From: Himantopus leucocephalus
Taxonomy: Eukaryota; Chordata; Aves; Charadriiformes; Recurvirostridae
NCBI GenBank assembly: GCA_003993805.1
Contig: RSEF01000019.1
Location: 2,431,766 to 2,495,765, forward strand
Direction: 5' to 3'
DNA: 64,000 bases
The notes under the pieces were generated by a model. It ran no database searches. It had not been told where the DNA came from and was given only the letters and a program-made list of their open reading frames with translations. Of the stretch, positions 25,141 through 36,408 are shown in pieces. Within the stretch, counting starts at the first letter, position 1, and every line of letters begins with the position of its first letter. The translations under genes were made by a program, and so were the position numbers.

Positions 25141-28100
25141 TTGTTTAGTGTTTATGGCATGCAGGCTAATAATTCCAAGTCAGAGTGCCTATGGTTAGAT
25201 ACCTTCAACATGTGTTAGGGCTCCAAAGGAAGAAATTTTCAAAGGAAAAAAGCAAAGGGCAGAAGAATTCCTAAATTTCCACACAATTTCCCCTGTGGGT
25301 GCTGTGAGCCAAACCTTCCTGGTTCACAGCACATTGCTGGAACGCTGTACCCGTGTCCCTGAAAGCCTCAGAGGGATCTCTCATTTTCACAGTTGGTGTA
25401 CTGCGCGCACATTCGTTCGTGGAGTTATATGCCCAGACAAGGAGACAATCACATTTCTGTAGCTTGAGTACCCCTGTGATGAGGCATAATGCTGTCGTGG
25501 TTTTTGCACAGAGAAGCAAACTCCCAGAAAAGCCATGTCAGCTTGAGTTTGACCTTTCATTCCACAATAATGCAGATCAGGATATTTTCTATGCATCATG
25601 GCTTCATACTGAGCACACACAAGTTGTCAGATACAGTACAGCCTACAACCAAACATCCTTAATGTGATGATCCCCAAAAAGCAAAGTCCTGACCCACACA
25701 GCAGTTCATTTTGGCTACTTCCAGTATTCCACAGTGCGAGAGGAAGGGAGCGGACATTGCTTTCCTATCCTCTGAATGAACTCATCCACCACTCAGACCA
25801 AATTGGTATTACACACAAACCGAACTGTTGCCAGAAATGCCTATCTTGGCGCTTGAAAAATGCTTTTGTTTTTCCCAGCAACATCAGTCTAATAAAATAC
25901 ATTTCTCCCTACCAACCCAGTCTCTTTTATATCCTCTGACAGTACCCTACATGACTATCATGATGCTGTGTGAGTATTCACAGCTTCCAGCTACATTGTT
26001 GTTACATTTCAGTTGGATAACCACAAAAGAAAACAAACGCATTTAGCATTTGCAGAATCTTGTCCCTCAGCTTTATAAGGTTAAGATATATAATGCACAC
26101 ATTTATTTTACTCAGCTTCCAAGTTACTAATCTAATATGTCCTCCATTAGGGACCATGTAGCATTTTGCAAAATGTATTGGATTGATGCACTCGTAAGAG
26201 GTGCATGAGTAGGACACACCACTTTCACTCACACCATCAAAAAGCTTTGAGAATTGTTGTACTGGGAGGTTGATCAAACTCCTGCACAGCCACAATTCTC
26301 ACAAGGACTTCTTATTTTGAAGATCCAGGTTTACTAACCAGCAGTGTGATTTTCAGAAGAGCCAAAAAATCCAGCAGCCTTTGGAGTCTCCCCCTTTTTT
26401 TCCAAAAGCAATGCATGTGCTGCATGACTTCTATTCTTTCCTGCATACATGGAATATGATGCCCAGTTCCACCTGGTCCTACAAACCGCTTGTAATCTTA
26501 ACAGAGAATACATAAATAGATCAGGAACAATACTGGGAACCTGGTAACTTGATGGGCACAGACTGAGCATCTCAGGCGCTTGCAGTCAAAGACATGAAAT
26601 CAGGGATGACAACATCAACAGTCAGCAGCTTGCTTAAGAACACGCAGCGTGGAAGAATGAGCAACGGCCAACCACCATCAAACCCTGAGCAGGGTAACCT
26701 AGCAAAGGTGAACTAAGTTGTAAGTCTTTGGCCAAATTCCTTCATTTCTCCCAGTACCTTCTGTCAGATTTGGCTCATCACCCCTAGGAGAAAGCCTTCT
26801 TCACATGATGTAGATAAAAAGCCTAAGTTCATGGTGCAATACTGATTACCTATATCCTAATCAGAGCACAAAAGAAAACCCACCACATCACCCTTAAAAC
26901 TAAACACTATCCCTACCTATTTGTAACTAAGTAAACCTATTATACTGATTTTAATGTTGCATCGTTTCTTTGCGTTTCCTGTCTCTCTCTGTCTTCCTGC
27001 TGGTCCTTGTTTTTTGTTTAATAAGAATTAAAGCATTTCCAGGTCAGAGACTGCCCTTTTTGTATTCTTTGTTGTGTTGTGTTTTTTCCCCCTCTGTATT
27101 TTCTCTATTTCTGCATTTGTATAACTCATAGTGCAGAGTTTTGAGTAATGGGCTTGACTGTTGCTCCTCATGGCCAGTTTCGTTTCCTCTGTTTCTGTTT
27201 TCTTGCCTTTATGCTGGAGCAAAGGAGGAAACCTCAAATGAGCTGTGCATCAGACCACTGATTGAGTGGGGTACCTTTCCATGCAGTAATTACCCATTGC
27301 CTAAGCTATACTCAAGCACAGCAAATCATTTTTATTTCTGTATACTCTGCAACTCAGAGAAAGAAGCCCTAGTCATAGATAGGCAGCATATGAATTGCCT
27401 GAAAAATCCCAGGTTGTGTACAGATCATTTATAACCTAGGAGCCCAGTGTTTGCAGAGGTTTTTGCCCACTAAACATCTCATAAATCATTGACTTCCTTT
27501 AAAAAGATAACAATAATTTCAAAGAGGTAAGTGGGATTGGTCTGGATCATTATGTTCTCCCTCTAGGGCAGGGAGTTGAAAGTTTTAATTTTCTTTCATC
27601 AATCTAAGTCATCACCCAAGGCTGGAGGGTGACGTTTGACTTCCACTACTAAAAACCTTAGATAAGATGAGATCTGAACACCCTCCACAGAGGTCCCGAG
27701 TGATGCTACTGCACTTGTTCAGAAACTTGTACCATAAGATGACTGCCTGTGAGCAGAGTATTATAACCCTGCGCCAAGCCCACTGTGGGATCAAGACCGA
27801 AAGCCACCATCAGCAGAGCCCTATGCCTTTCTTCTTGTCATGGGTTTACAAGTAAAGAGAAGGGAGCAGGGAGATGTCATGTTTGTGATCGGGACTTCAC
27901 AAACAGGTATGTGTGTGCAGGCACTACGCAGCACAGCCATAATGAGCTCAGCATGGTTTTGGTAGCACTGAATCCACTGCACGTGTTCTGTAGAGTTGAT
28001 CTGTGCGGGGAACGTATCGAGGGTTTCCATATCCCTGGCAACCCAAGCCGTTCTTCTAAACTAGCTCACTGACATTCAGCAGCCTGAATAATCATTCTAA

Positions 28101-28469
28101 ATCCTTTGTATTTAGGTAGAAAAAGAAAATATGGCCACATAAACTCAGATATGAAGTACTCGGGGTGGGAGGGTTACTCCTCCGTAACAGCAGCTGAAAG
28201 CCGCATTTACTCTCCCACCATGTGACATGTTTGTGCTAGTGTATAGTTGTCTCCCCCATCAGTCCAGCACCGTATCCCTCTCTGCAGCGGAATCCCACTT
28301 TCTGCTTGCTGTTTCCATTGGCTCTGGGGCAGCAGTGTGCTTTTGTGTTACATTTGTGTAACAGAGGACCCTGGAATCCTTGTTTACAGTTTACAGCTGA
28401 TGCCCTGATGTGCCACCGTTCCAGCCATAGCAACTGTAACAGAAACAAGTGCAGCCCCGAGCTAAGCAT
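25141..28469. other. Noncoding stretch, nothing recognised
   Basis: Unique sequence. A faint reverse MIR-like string near 26615-26670 (AGCTTGCTTAAGAACACGCA) is too short to call. Open frames overlap on both strands without domains. Confidence 0.5.
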
Positions 28470-28660
28470 TTCTTTTCCAATTAATCTAGTGGTTTTTCTT
28501 TTTGCAAAAACTGTAGATCCATTTAGTATTTTCCCAAAATGTGAAAATTATTTAAAATAGTTTGCTGAATAATTTATATGACTAATTTTCATCATGTACA
28601 TTGTTTCATTGCTATTTTTTATTAGAATTGACTTGTTTTTAGCCAGTTGTAATCATTCTT
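28470..28660. promoter_or_regulatory. Possible conserved noncoding element
   Basis: AT-rich segment with several ATTA/TAAT cores (AATTAATCT near 28480, ACTAATTTTC near 28582), no repeat signature and almost no CpG. It resembles enhancer-like conserved sequence but has no decisive motif. Confidence 0.22.
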
Positions 28661-28857
28661 TGTATTTCTATCAAGAACAGAGGATCTTTCTGATAGGAAC
28701 TGTGCAGAAAACGTCCCCTATAGTCCATAACCTTATAAAAAATGCAACAAAAGATTGAGACAGGCAGAAGGCAGTAAACAGGAAAGCTCATAAGACACAA
28801 GTGGGAAAGAAAAGTATTACAGAGCTGGCAATGACCACTGCTTGACCATGGCTTACC

Positions 28858-28968
28858 TGGAGTTCCTGAGTGGTTTAGAGGAATCCTGGCGGGAAGAAGG
28901 TCAGTACAGTCACACATGTGGGATGCTCCAAGCCTGAAGCATGTGGGCTTTGAGCTTTCTCATGGTAT
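28858..28968 (-). other. Candidate 111-bp noncoding exon, minus strand
   Basis: On the minus strand there is a possible branch site (TATTAAT, complement of about 28991-28997), then TCTTCTTTTCCAG with its AG at 28970-28969. After 111 bases CTCCAG meets GTAAGCC (donor GT at 28857-28856). Branch site, pyrimidine tract, acceptor and donor are all good, making this the most complete splice signature I found. All three frames contain stops, so it cannot be an internal coding exon. If real it belongs to a noncoding RNA or an untranslated region. An internal alternative acceptor (CCCGCCAG, near 28886) would give a shorter exon. It lies downstream, on the minus strand, of the CpG island at 49.2-50.5 kb. 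Confidence 0.27.
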
Positions 28969-30949
28969 CTGGAAAAGAAGATGCCATATTAATATATCAA
29001 AGGACAAAGCAACTAGAAACAGAGAATGTTAGAAACCTATTTACTAACAATTTGACATTCTGCCAACAGCTTGTTGATGGCACATTGTACCAGCTATGTG
29101 AAGAACCCGTTTCCACAGGCAAGAGGAAAATCAGGGCAACAAGTTCATTGCTTTCTTAATCCATCTACTGACACTGCCAGCAAAGACAGTCCTGCTTTTA
29201 GTACCAGATTTAGTGAGGTTTTCCAAACAATTTATTTCCTATGTGCCATGGAAGGCAACTGGAGTGACAGACTGCAGATGAGTGCAAGCAGTGAGCAAAT
29301 CAGTCAGGTCCAAAGCACCTTTCCCAGCCTCAAAACAAGATCCACCTGTCAGGTTCCTTGCAAATACTGGACTCACTGGCAACTGTGCCTGAGAATGCAA
29401 ATACAGATGTGACAAAAGGACACTTCTGCGCTGGAGAATCACGACCACGCACCAGCTACTGCACGGGCACAGGGCTTGGAGGAGGGACTGAACTGCAATG
29501 GACTAACTTCCCCAACTACTGCTTAATTAAAATTTTCAGCACCCTATTCAGGATACAGAATTGAGTTATAGTACAACAGAATTGTCACAGAGTATTTAAT
29601 AAAATACATTTCAATAAAACAAAATCAATCTAAAGAAGATATTTTAAAAGGTATGGATGTATTTCTCAGAACTGGTGTTTCTACCCTTACAAACTGATGA
29701 TATGCAGTCTCTAAAATCTAATACCAACCTATAATGTTTTAAGAGGAGTATATTATATTTAGCTGCTTACCTAGATTTCCTTGTAAATGAAACCTAAGCC
29801 CTCAGCGATACTTATCTTCCTTTTGTTCTTTCCTCTCTAATTATACTGTGCCACTAATTATCTTATGGGCAGAAACAGTCTATAGATTGCTGCTGCTTCA
29901 AAGACTCAACTGCTGCTCCCGCTACAATCTCATACCTTATGAATATTTTCATTTAGTGAAAAAAAAAAACTGCAACAAAGAAAGCAAGACTCTGCCCCAA
30001 GGTTTCTCCTTTTCTACAAGTTCTCTACCTCCCCGTTTCTCACCTGCTTGCTATCACTACTGATTCTCAAAGTTTGATTCATGTTTATCCTTCATTTACA
30101 GCACTTCTCTAGACTATAAATGGTACCAGTACTCTAAAAAGCACAACTGTTTCCTGAGTAACACAACTAAAATTGTTAGGATCTCTTCCTGTAGTCTTTA
30201 TGTGGATGAGTAGTCTACCTCTAGTGTAATCCCATCTGGAGCAATTTAACAGCAGCTGTCAATACTGTAACCATGAATTTTTTCATCTGAGAAAATGATT
30301 GTAAAATTGGATCATCATAGAGCACATTTCAGTGAAAACTCCAGTTTTTTTTTTTAAAGTATAAGCTCAATAAATGATGTTTCTAATGTTAAATCATGCA
30401 ATGTTAACTTACTGCTAATGGCACAAACGTATGCTCACTTCACAAAATCTACCACATTAAGACCCTCTAAAGAGAGACAAAAAGGGATCTTAACAAATTT
30501 TTCAACTCATCAACTCACCATGGAGTCAACTTAAAGCATTGATTAATAGGACCCTTGCTATCCTAGCTGAACCCATAAGTAGCTTAATAAGACATAAAAT
30601 ATTCTGCTCAGGGTTTTTAGTTTAATACTTTTTTATTGATTTTTTTTTACAAGAAAATACAATAACATTGTGCATATAAAGCAGTCTGCGCAAGGCCTTA
30701 ATTTTGCACAGGCACATCATTTTGCATATATCACTGATCCGCATGACCTTTAAACTGTTATTCAGCAAGAAAATTAAATATCTAGCAAAAAGCTTTGAAA
30801 GAACGATTCATTAGAGAGTACCTAGTATGTATTACTATTGCATCGTCACACACATACACACATCTAATGGGAAACTGTTGACATATTTTAATGCCAGCAG
30901 TGAGCATGACAATCTTTTCTGTGGTGAGGAGGTTATCTTGCCGTACATG
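28969..30949. other. Noncoding stretch, nothing recognised
   Basis: AT-rich unique sequence with short A and T runs (near 29960, 30345 and 30640). No exon or repeat was recognised. Confidence 0.5.
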
Positions 30950-31045
30950 CATAAGATGTAGTTGGGGATTTATGAGCCTCATGAGAAAACAAAGAAGTCA
31001 AGTGACTTCACCAAGGTCATCCACCTATATGGCATTCCCAGCTGT
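30950..31045 (-). repeat. MIR/L2-type ancient repeat fragment, reverse orientation
   Basis: GAGCCTCATGAGAAAACAAAG is followed by AGTCAAGTGACTTCACCAAG and GTCATCCACCTA. This follows the reverse-complement core (GAGGAAACTGAGG..., AAGTGACTTGCCCAAGGTCA, CACAGCTA) with the usual degree of decay. The AAGTGACTT...CCAAGGTCA string is the strongest part. Confidence 0.55.
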
Positions 31046-31119
31046 AGCGTCCCTGTGCTCTGTACAGATTTCATTCCTTGTTGCTCAGCAGCCCTATGTT
31101 ACACTGAAAAGCCATCACA

Positions 31120-31270
31120 GCTGTCACACTCCTCACTTGTTCCCCACTCCAGACCCACTCCATCACCTTCCCACCACCATCTCTCTTCACTCTGAGGCAA
31201 TCTGACACCCCTACTCTCAACCTGTGCCTCAACCACAAGGCTTTCTTCCTGCCCTGCTAAGACCAGCCTC
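31120..31270. other. Strand-asymmetric C-rich, G-poor tract
   Basis: Over roughly 150 bases the plus strand is dominated by C, T and A with very little G. Short words such as CCACTCC, CACCTTCCCACC and CCTGCCCTGC recur. No repeat unit is fixed. It follows directly after the MIR-like fragment. It may be a decayed simple repeat or a polypyrimidine tract; no function is evident. Confidence 0.5.
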
Positions 31271-31859
31271 CTTGGAGCTCATTTTCCAAACAGGCACAGC
31301 GAGATAGCTGTGCGTTCTCCCCAGCTTGAATCACAGTGTTCAAGTGCTTCTGTTTGCTTCATTTCTGCGGGCAAGGACAAACCACGCCGTTCACCCCAAA
31401 GCCATCAACCGCTTCTGCCTGCCTCACAGCAAGCGGCTAGAAGTGTTTCTACCTCCATTTGTCATGGTGCCCACACTACATGGCTCTGAAGTCATTACAC
31501 AGGGCGAGAGAGGCAGCTGCCTAGACCACAGGACTGCTTAATGGGCAACCAGGTTTTGCTCTCTATTTTATCTCACTTTGTTTTTAAATGTCTTGCCTAG
31601 AGGGAAAGGCCTAGAGTCACCACCGTTGGGAAGCCTCATCATCACGCAGGGATCTTCTCCACGAGTCAGAGCATAAGGCAGGTTTCAGCCATGCTTGTAA
31701 CGTCCTGAACAAAACTGTCCTCCCCCTGTCCAACAGTGACCCCTTTGTGACATTGCTCAATAACAAGCACAGACTTTGGGGGGAGCAGGATTGTAATCAT
31801 TAAATTGTAAATCCCTTTAAATGCAAAGATCAAAGGGAAAGTTTCAATCCAATGACACA
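31271..31859. other. Noncoding stretch, nothing recognised
   Basis: Unique sequence without a recognisable gene or repeat. Confidence 0.5.
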
Positions 31860-32360
31860 TAATTAAAAATGCAGACGTGAACGGCTTTGATTCATGAATG
31901 CTTATGCACTTTTAAATTGTTGCCAGGGAGATCAGGGCATGAGAAAATTAAAAACCATTACGCTTCAAAAGGATAAATGATTTTCACAGCTTTCTAACAT
32001 TATTTCCTGTTGTGCAGATTTTTGTGTGTTTTAACATTTCCCCCGCCCTGCCTGGGCAGATTACTTCTGAAAAATGTTTTCCAGAAAATGTTCATAACTC
32101 AATGAGATTAAAAGGAGATTAGTGAACTTGTTGGATGGAGAGTTCCCATTGGTATTTAATGGCAAATGCCCGGGCAGTTAAAGAGGAACCCCACCACACA
32201 CATTTTACCCTTTTACCTGTGTTTTAACTTAAAGAGCTGTGACCTTTTAATTCATTATTCTTTTTCTAATTGAGCCAGTAGAATACAATACTGTATAGGC
32301 CATAAGCCAAATCTCCTTCAAGTTAAAGGAAATATTCCCATGACTGTAGTGGTTTCAATC
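31860..32360. promoter_or_regulatory. Possible conserved noncoding element, enhancer-like
   Basis: A 500-base repeat-free block with AT-rich factor-core words (TTTAATTCATTATT near 32248, TCTAATTGAG near 32265, GGTATTTAATGG near 32151) surrounding a GC-containing island word (AATGCCCGGGCAG near 32165). There is no open frame over 30 codons, and the mixed word content differs from neighbouring sequence. In vertebrates such blocks are often ultraconserved enhancers of developmental genes; that reading is inference. Confidence 0.35.
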
Positions 32361-35300
32361 TGTTTGTTTAACATTTCTCACTTGTAAAAGTCAAAGCACT
32401 TAACTGAAAGGAACAGGCTGCTTCCTATTTCACAAATAAAAAAATTGAGATGGTCAAAGTGGACATGATTCTCAATAATCATAACACAGATGCTAGACTA
32501 AATCTAGAGCTGACAAGCGACAGCAAACAGTCCCACTTCTGATCCATGGTGTCTCAGATCCGCCCTGCTTCAACAAGTGATGTTAACACACCCAGCTGAC
32601 ACCTGAGACATCCTTTGAAGCGCTTTAAAATCATCCCAATCTTACCAGAGACAAACAGTGTTGCTTCATATTTGCAAGCATTTAGAAGTTAATTTCTTAG
32701 ACAGAAAGGTATTGCAGAAATGCAGCTGTGAGTTGATGGTTGGAATGAACTCACAGGTAGCATTTTCCTTAGTGGCCTGAAAGTACATGTGAATACAACA
32801 ACAAAATCTCTAGTGCTGAACTCACATTGCTTCTTAACCACTGGCAACACGAAGGGCGAGGATCATCAGGTGAAATCCTGAAACCTAGTACTGTACCCAG
32901 CTAGATATTATCTGGCCACTGTCCTCTCCCTGTACAGTTGATGGAATATAGGACAATTCATCTCATCTGCAAACACTTACATATGTAACTTCAGATGTCT
33001 CTGTATCACATAGATGTTTTTGGTTTATATGTCTAAAGTCACAAAGTATGAGTACCACTATTCAAAAGGTGTACGTTTGGGATGAAGGAATAGATACAGC
33101 CCCAGAGGCACAGCAGCTCTAAATACACCAGAAATCCCACTCTGTTACCATGTTTTGGAATTTCACAACTCCACTTTTTTAATAAAGTAAGGTGCAGCTG
33201 AAATACGTCTGCATCAGGCTGACTTGCTCCTCACTCTACTGTGGCATTTTTCAGCTGCCAGTCAAGCCAACCTTCACAAAATTTTCCCTGAGGGGGATAA
33301 GCCAGAGACAAGTAGCAGCAGACTAACAGAGCACTGAACAGTTCAGCAGGCATTTGATGGTGAAAGGAAAAACCTTTTGTATTTACTTTTGAACATATGA
33401 ATCAGACATTGTTTCTGTTTGAGACCGGGCTACTTCTGAAAAGCGTCTCCACAGTGGCAGCCAGCCGAGATTCAGCATAAAGGGCCATCCCAAAAATGCA
33501 CTGACATCTGCCTTTGTTATCCACGGCATTCGCTGAGATAGCTCCAGGAATAAGATGTCCCACATTAAGACATCTAATATATTACCCCTTTTTGTTTCTT
33601 ATTACCCTCTTATTGTTTCTACTATTTGAGCAGGAAATAAGACATGATGAATTTATCTTTCCTTCAGTTGGCAGTCATTCAAGAACGCGTTAGTTTTACT
33701 CTTTGTTTACAGTTATTGGATCAATAATGTTGCTGCATAATTCTTACTCTGCAGATTTCAGTCAAAAGGAGATTTTCTAGTCTCAGTTTCTTTGTGACAC
33801 AGACCATAACACTTAATCCATTTACTGCAAGGCTTAGATCAGTAACTTGAATTTGACTAAGGCAAAAGCATCTGGTGTTCACATGAGGACTTCAAGAAGT
33901 GGAGAAGCTGTTTGTTCTAATTTTTTAAGTGCCTTATTTTTTATGTGAATTTGGGCCTTCTTCCACTAATGCTAACATCCCCATGAGCATTTTCTATGTG
34001 AAAGAACATGCTTCATGTTCAAGCACCTGGATCCTCTCGTAAACCCGGCTACTGAACACTATCTTCTTCCATACCACACCACCTGTCCTGTCTTAAGGGA
34101 GCAAGAGACCAACTCCTCTGCAGGTTTAAATGAGCTCATTACCATCATCAATTTACAGCACCTGTTTAGCCTTAAACCTGGCAGTATTATAAGAGCAGGC
34201 TGACAACTACTGGATAGTGAAGACCCTCTGAACTGAGAGATGCCCCCTTGTTCATGTGAATACTCTAACTTCTCCAAACTCCCCCAGGGAAGGGGCTGAT
34301 CATACACCATACCAGGAGGGTTGCCTGGCCCAGTTTAGGGCTCATCTGAAGTTTCTGGACCCATCTACACTCAGTCTTTGGCTTAAACAAATTCACGCAG
34401 CCTAAGACAAGGTACCCAATTTCATCACTCTTTCCTGAAGCTTTTTGGCAAGTATCTGTATTGTTCTGCTCGGCGCTTGCCTTCAAAAGCAACATGCTCC
34501 TTGGAAAACAAGGGACAAGGGCATATTTATTGCACCCCAGAGGTGCCTCAGGCAACCTGAGAATCTCCTCTGCGGATTTGTATTGTGTTTCCACAGCAGC
34601 ACACCGAGCATAAGGTTTGCTCTCCTTAAAATCAACCATCACGGCACACAGGGCCAAACACTTCAGGGACTTGCTACAGTGACGTCCAATCTCATTTCTA
34701 GTTGGGACACTGCATAAATATCAAGACATCCTCCCACTATATTTTCTGCTGCAAACCCTGTGATTTTTCTCTGGGCATATTTGTCAGCTGCTCTATTATG
34801 AGATCAAGTCTGGGATTAGAGTTCTCTGCTATTCACTGCACTTCTTTATCCCACTTTGTCAAAAACACAATCAGTCTTTCAATAGCATGATGACACCTTA
34901 ATATACTGTGGATCAGGTTACGACTGACCTACAGACAGAAAGAGGAGATGGAGTAAGCTCTCTTCTGCATCAGAAAGGGCACTGTCCTCAACCACGCAGA
35001 TGCCATTTGACTCTCCTTCCTCTGAGATGTGATGAACAGGAGGGAGAAGGTGAACAGCAAAGATGACTTTGTCCCTCAGTACACACCTGAACTACACATC
35101 CGAGGCTGGAAAAAGCACAAAGGGAGGGAGAGCAGTCACAGCAATACCAATTCTCTCCAGTGTGGTACTCCTGCAATTCCAATTTCTGTTGATACCAGAT
35201 CTGAGCAGTAATGTACCAAAAGCATGTGTGCCGTTTGCATATTGGCTTGCAAAAATATGCAAGACAGGTTCCGATAAACAGATGCAAGGGCAGTTTTCTA

Positions 35301-36327
35301 CATCATGAATCTCTGCTCAGCCACCATGCCAAAGAGTGAACTATTCTGTTTCATCCCCATGGTCAGGATTTGACTCTTACCAGGACTAATAGCAGGAGCA
35401 AGGCAAGAACAGCTGTTCCGATTTCCAGCATGCTTGAAAGCAGGAGCAACAGGAAATCTCACAGCTGAACAAAATCCTTTGCTGTTTGTTTTTATTTATG
35501 TTCTTTCATTTCAGTCACAAAACAGTGAACTGGTATTTAAACATCTAAGTCTGTTTCAGGGGCTGCTGGTGTGACTTTTGCTCAATTCGCATTCATTTTG
35601 GTCCCAGTAATGATTACCTTTGTCCCAGGCTCATCACAAGTCTGAGCTCACTGCAAGTCCAGGAAAACAAAGAAAACAAAGTTAATAAATCCAAATGGTG
35701 TTTCTCAGTAATATATTTTATAAACTCCTTGGCTGTTTGCAGCAGCTCTAATTTACCATGCTCAATTTGCTTTGTAGGACAAAGACCACCATAGTTTCTG
35801 ACAATCTCAGTGGTTTATCAGCATACTGTGGAAGAGATTATTTTAAGATGGATAGGTAGCCAGATGGTTAGTGTTCTCTTTAAGACACCTGCATATTTGA
35901 AGCAATTCTCTTTCTTAACACTCTCAGCCTTGCCATGGCTAGGACCATTATGAAGGGGAAGATGAAGAGGAAATCCTCATCCAGAGACAAAAAAGCTGCC
36001 AACTACCTTTTCTGCCCTATTGGAAATTATATTGAGAGTTGAGAATGTCTCTTCTCACCTACTAGAGTGGCTGGCAACTGAGTGCTGTCTATGTCACAAA
36101 AGGCTCCCAATCCACTCTTCTGGGCACTTTTCAAAAGAAATCAGTGTTCTCCATGTTCTGCAGGTCTCCTTTACTGAACAGCTACTTAGCAACATGCTCT
36201 CTCCGCTCAGCTTGTCCTTGTGTTGAAGTGGTTGTTTTATACTAGGACAGAGAATATGTTATAGACGTGTTTTTCAGAAAGGCTGAGTTCCTAGAAGTAC
36301 AACATCACTGTATTGAAACTCAAGATA
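32361..36327. other. Noncoding stretch, nothing firmly recognised
   Basis: Mostly unique sequence. A short AAATAAAAAAATTGAGATGG string near 32435 may be a MIR/L2 remnant in reverse, but is too brief to annotate. The overlapping frames at 34265-34717 are open on both strands and have no domain. Confidence 0.5.
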
Positions 36328-36408
36328 TTTGCATTCATCTTCTGACTCTGTCACTGGCTGACTGGATGACCTCTGCTTTGCCATCCATAAGGTAGTGATG
36401 AAAATCAA
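36328..36408 (+). repeat. Probable MIR-type fragment
   Basis: TTCTGACTCTGTCACTGGCTGACTGGATGACCTCTGC then TTGCCATCCATAAGGTAGTGATGA follows the order of the MIR core CTCTGCCACTNACTAGCTGTGTGACCTTGGG then TTTCCCCATCTGTAAAATGGGGATGA with small deletions. The match is short and diverged. Confidence 0.4.

Noticed and set aside
26615..26670. MIR-like reverse fragment
   Set aside because: Only one 20-base block fits, with no second landmark in the right place.
32428..32480. MIR/L2-like reverse fragment
   Set aside because: A-rich string with generic similarity; no TGACTTGCC-type block follows.
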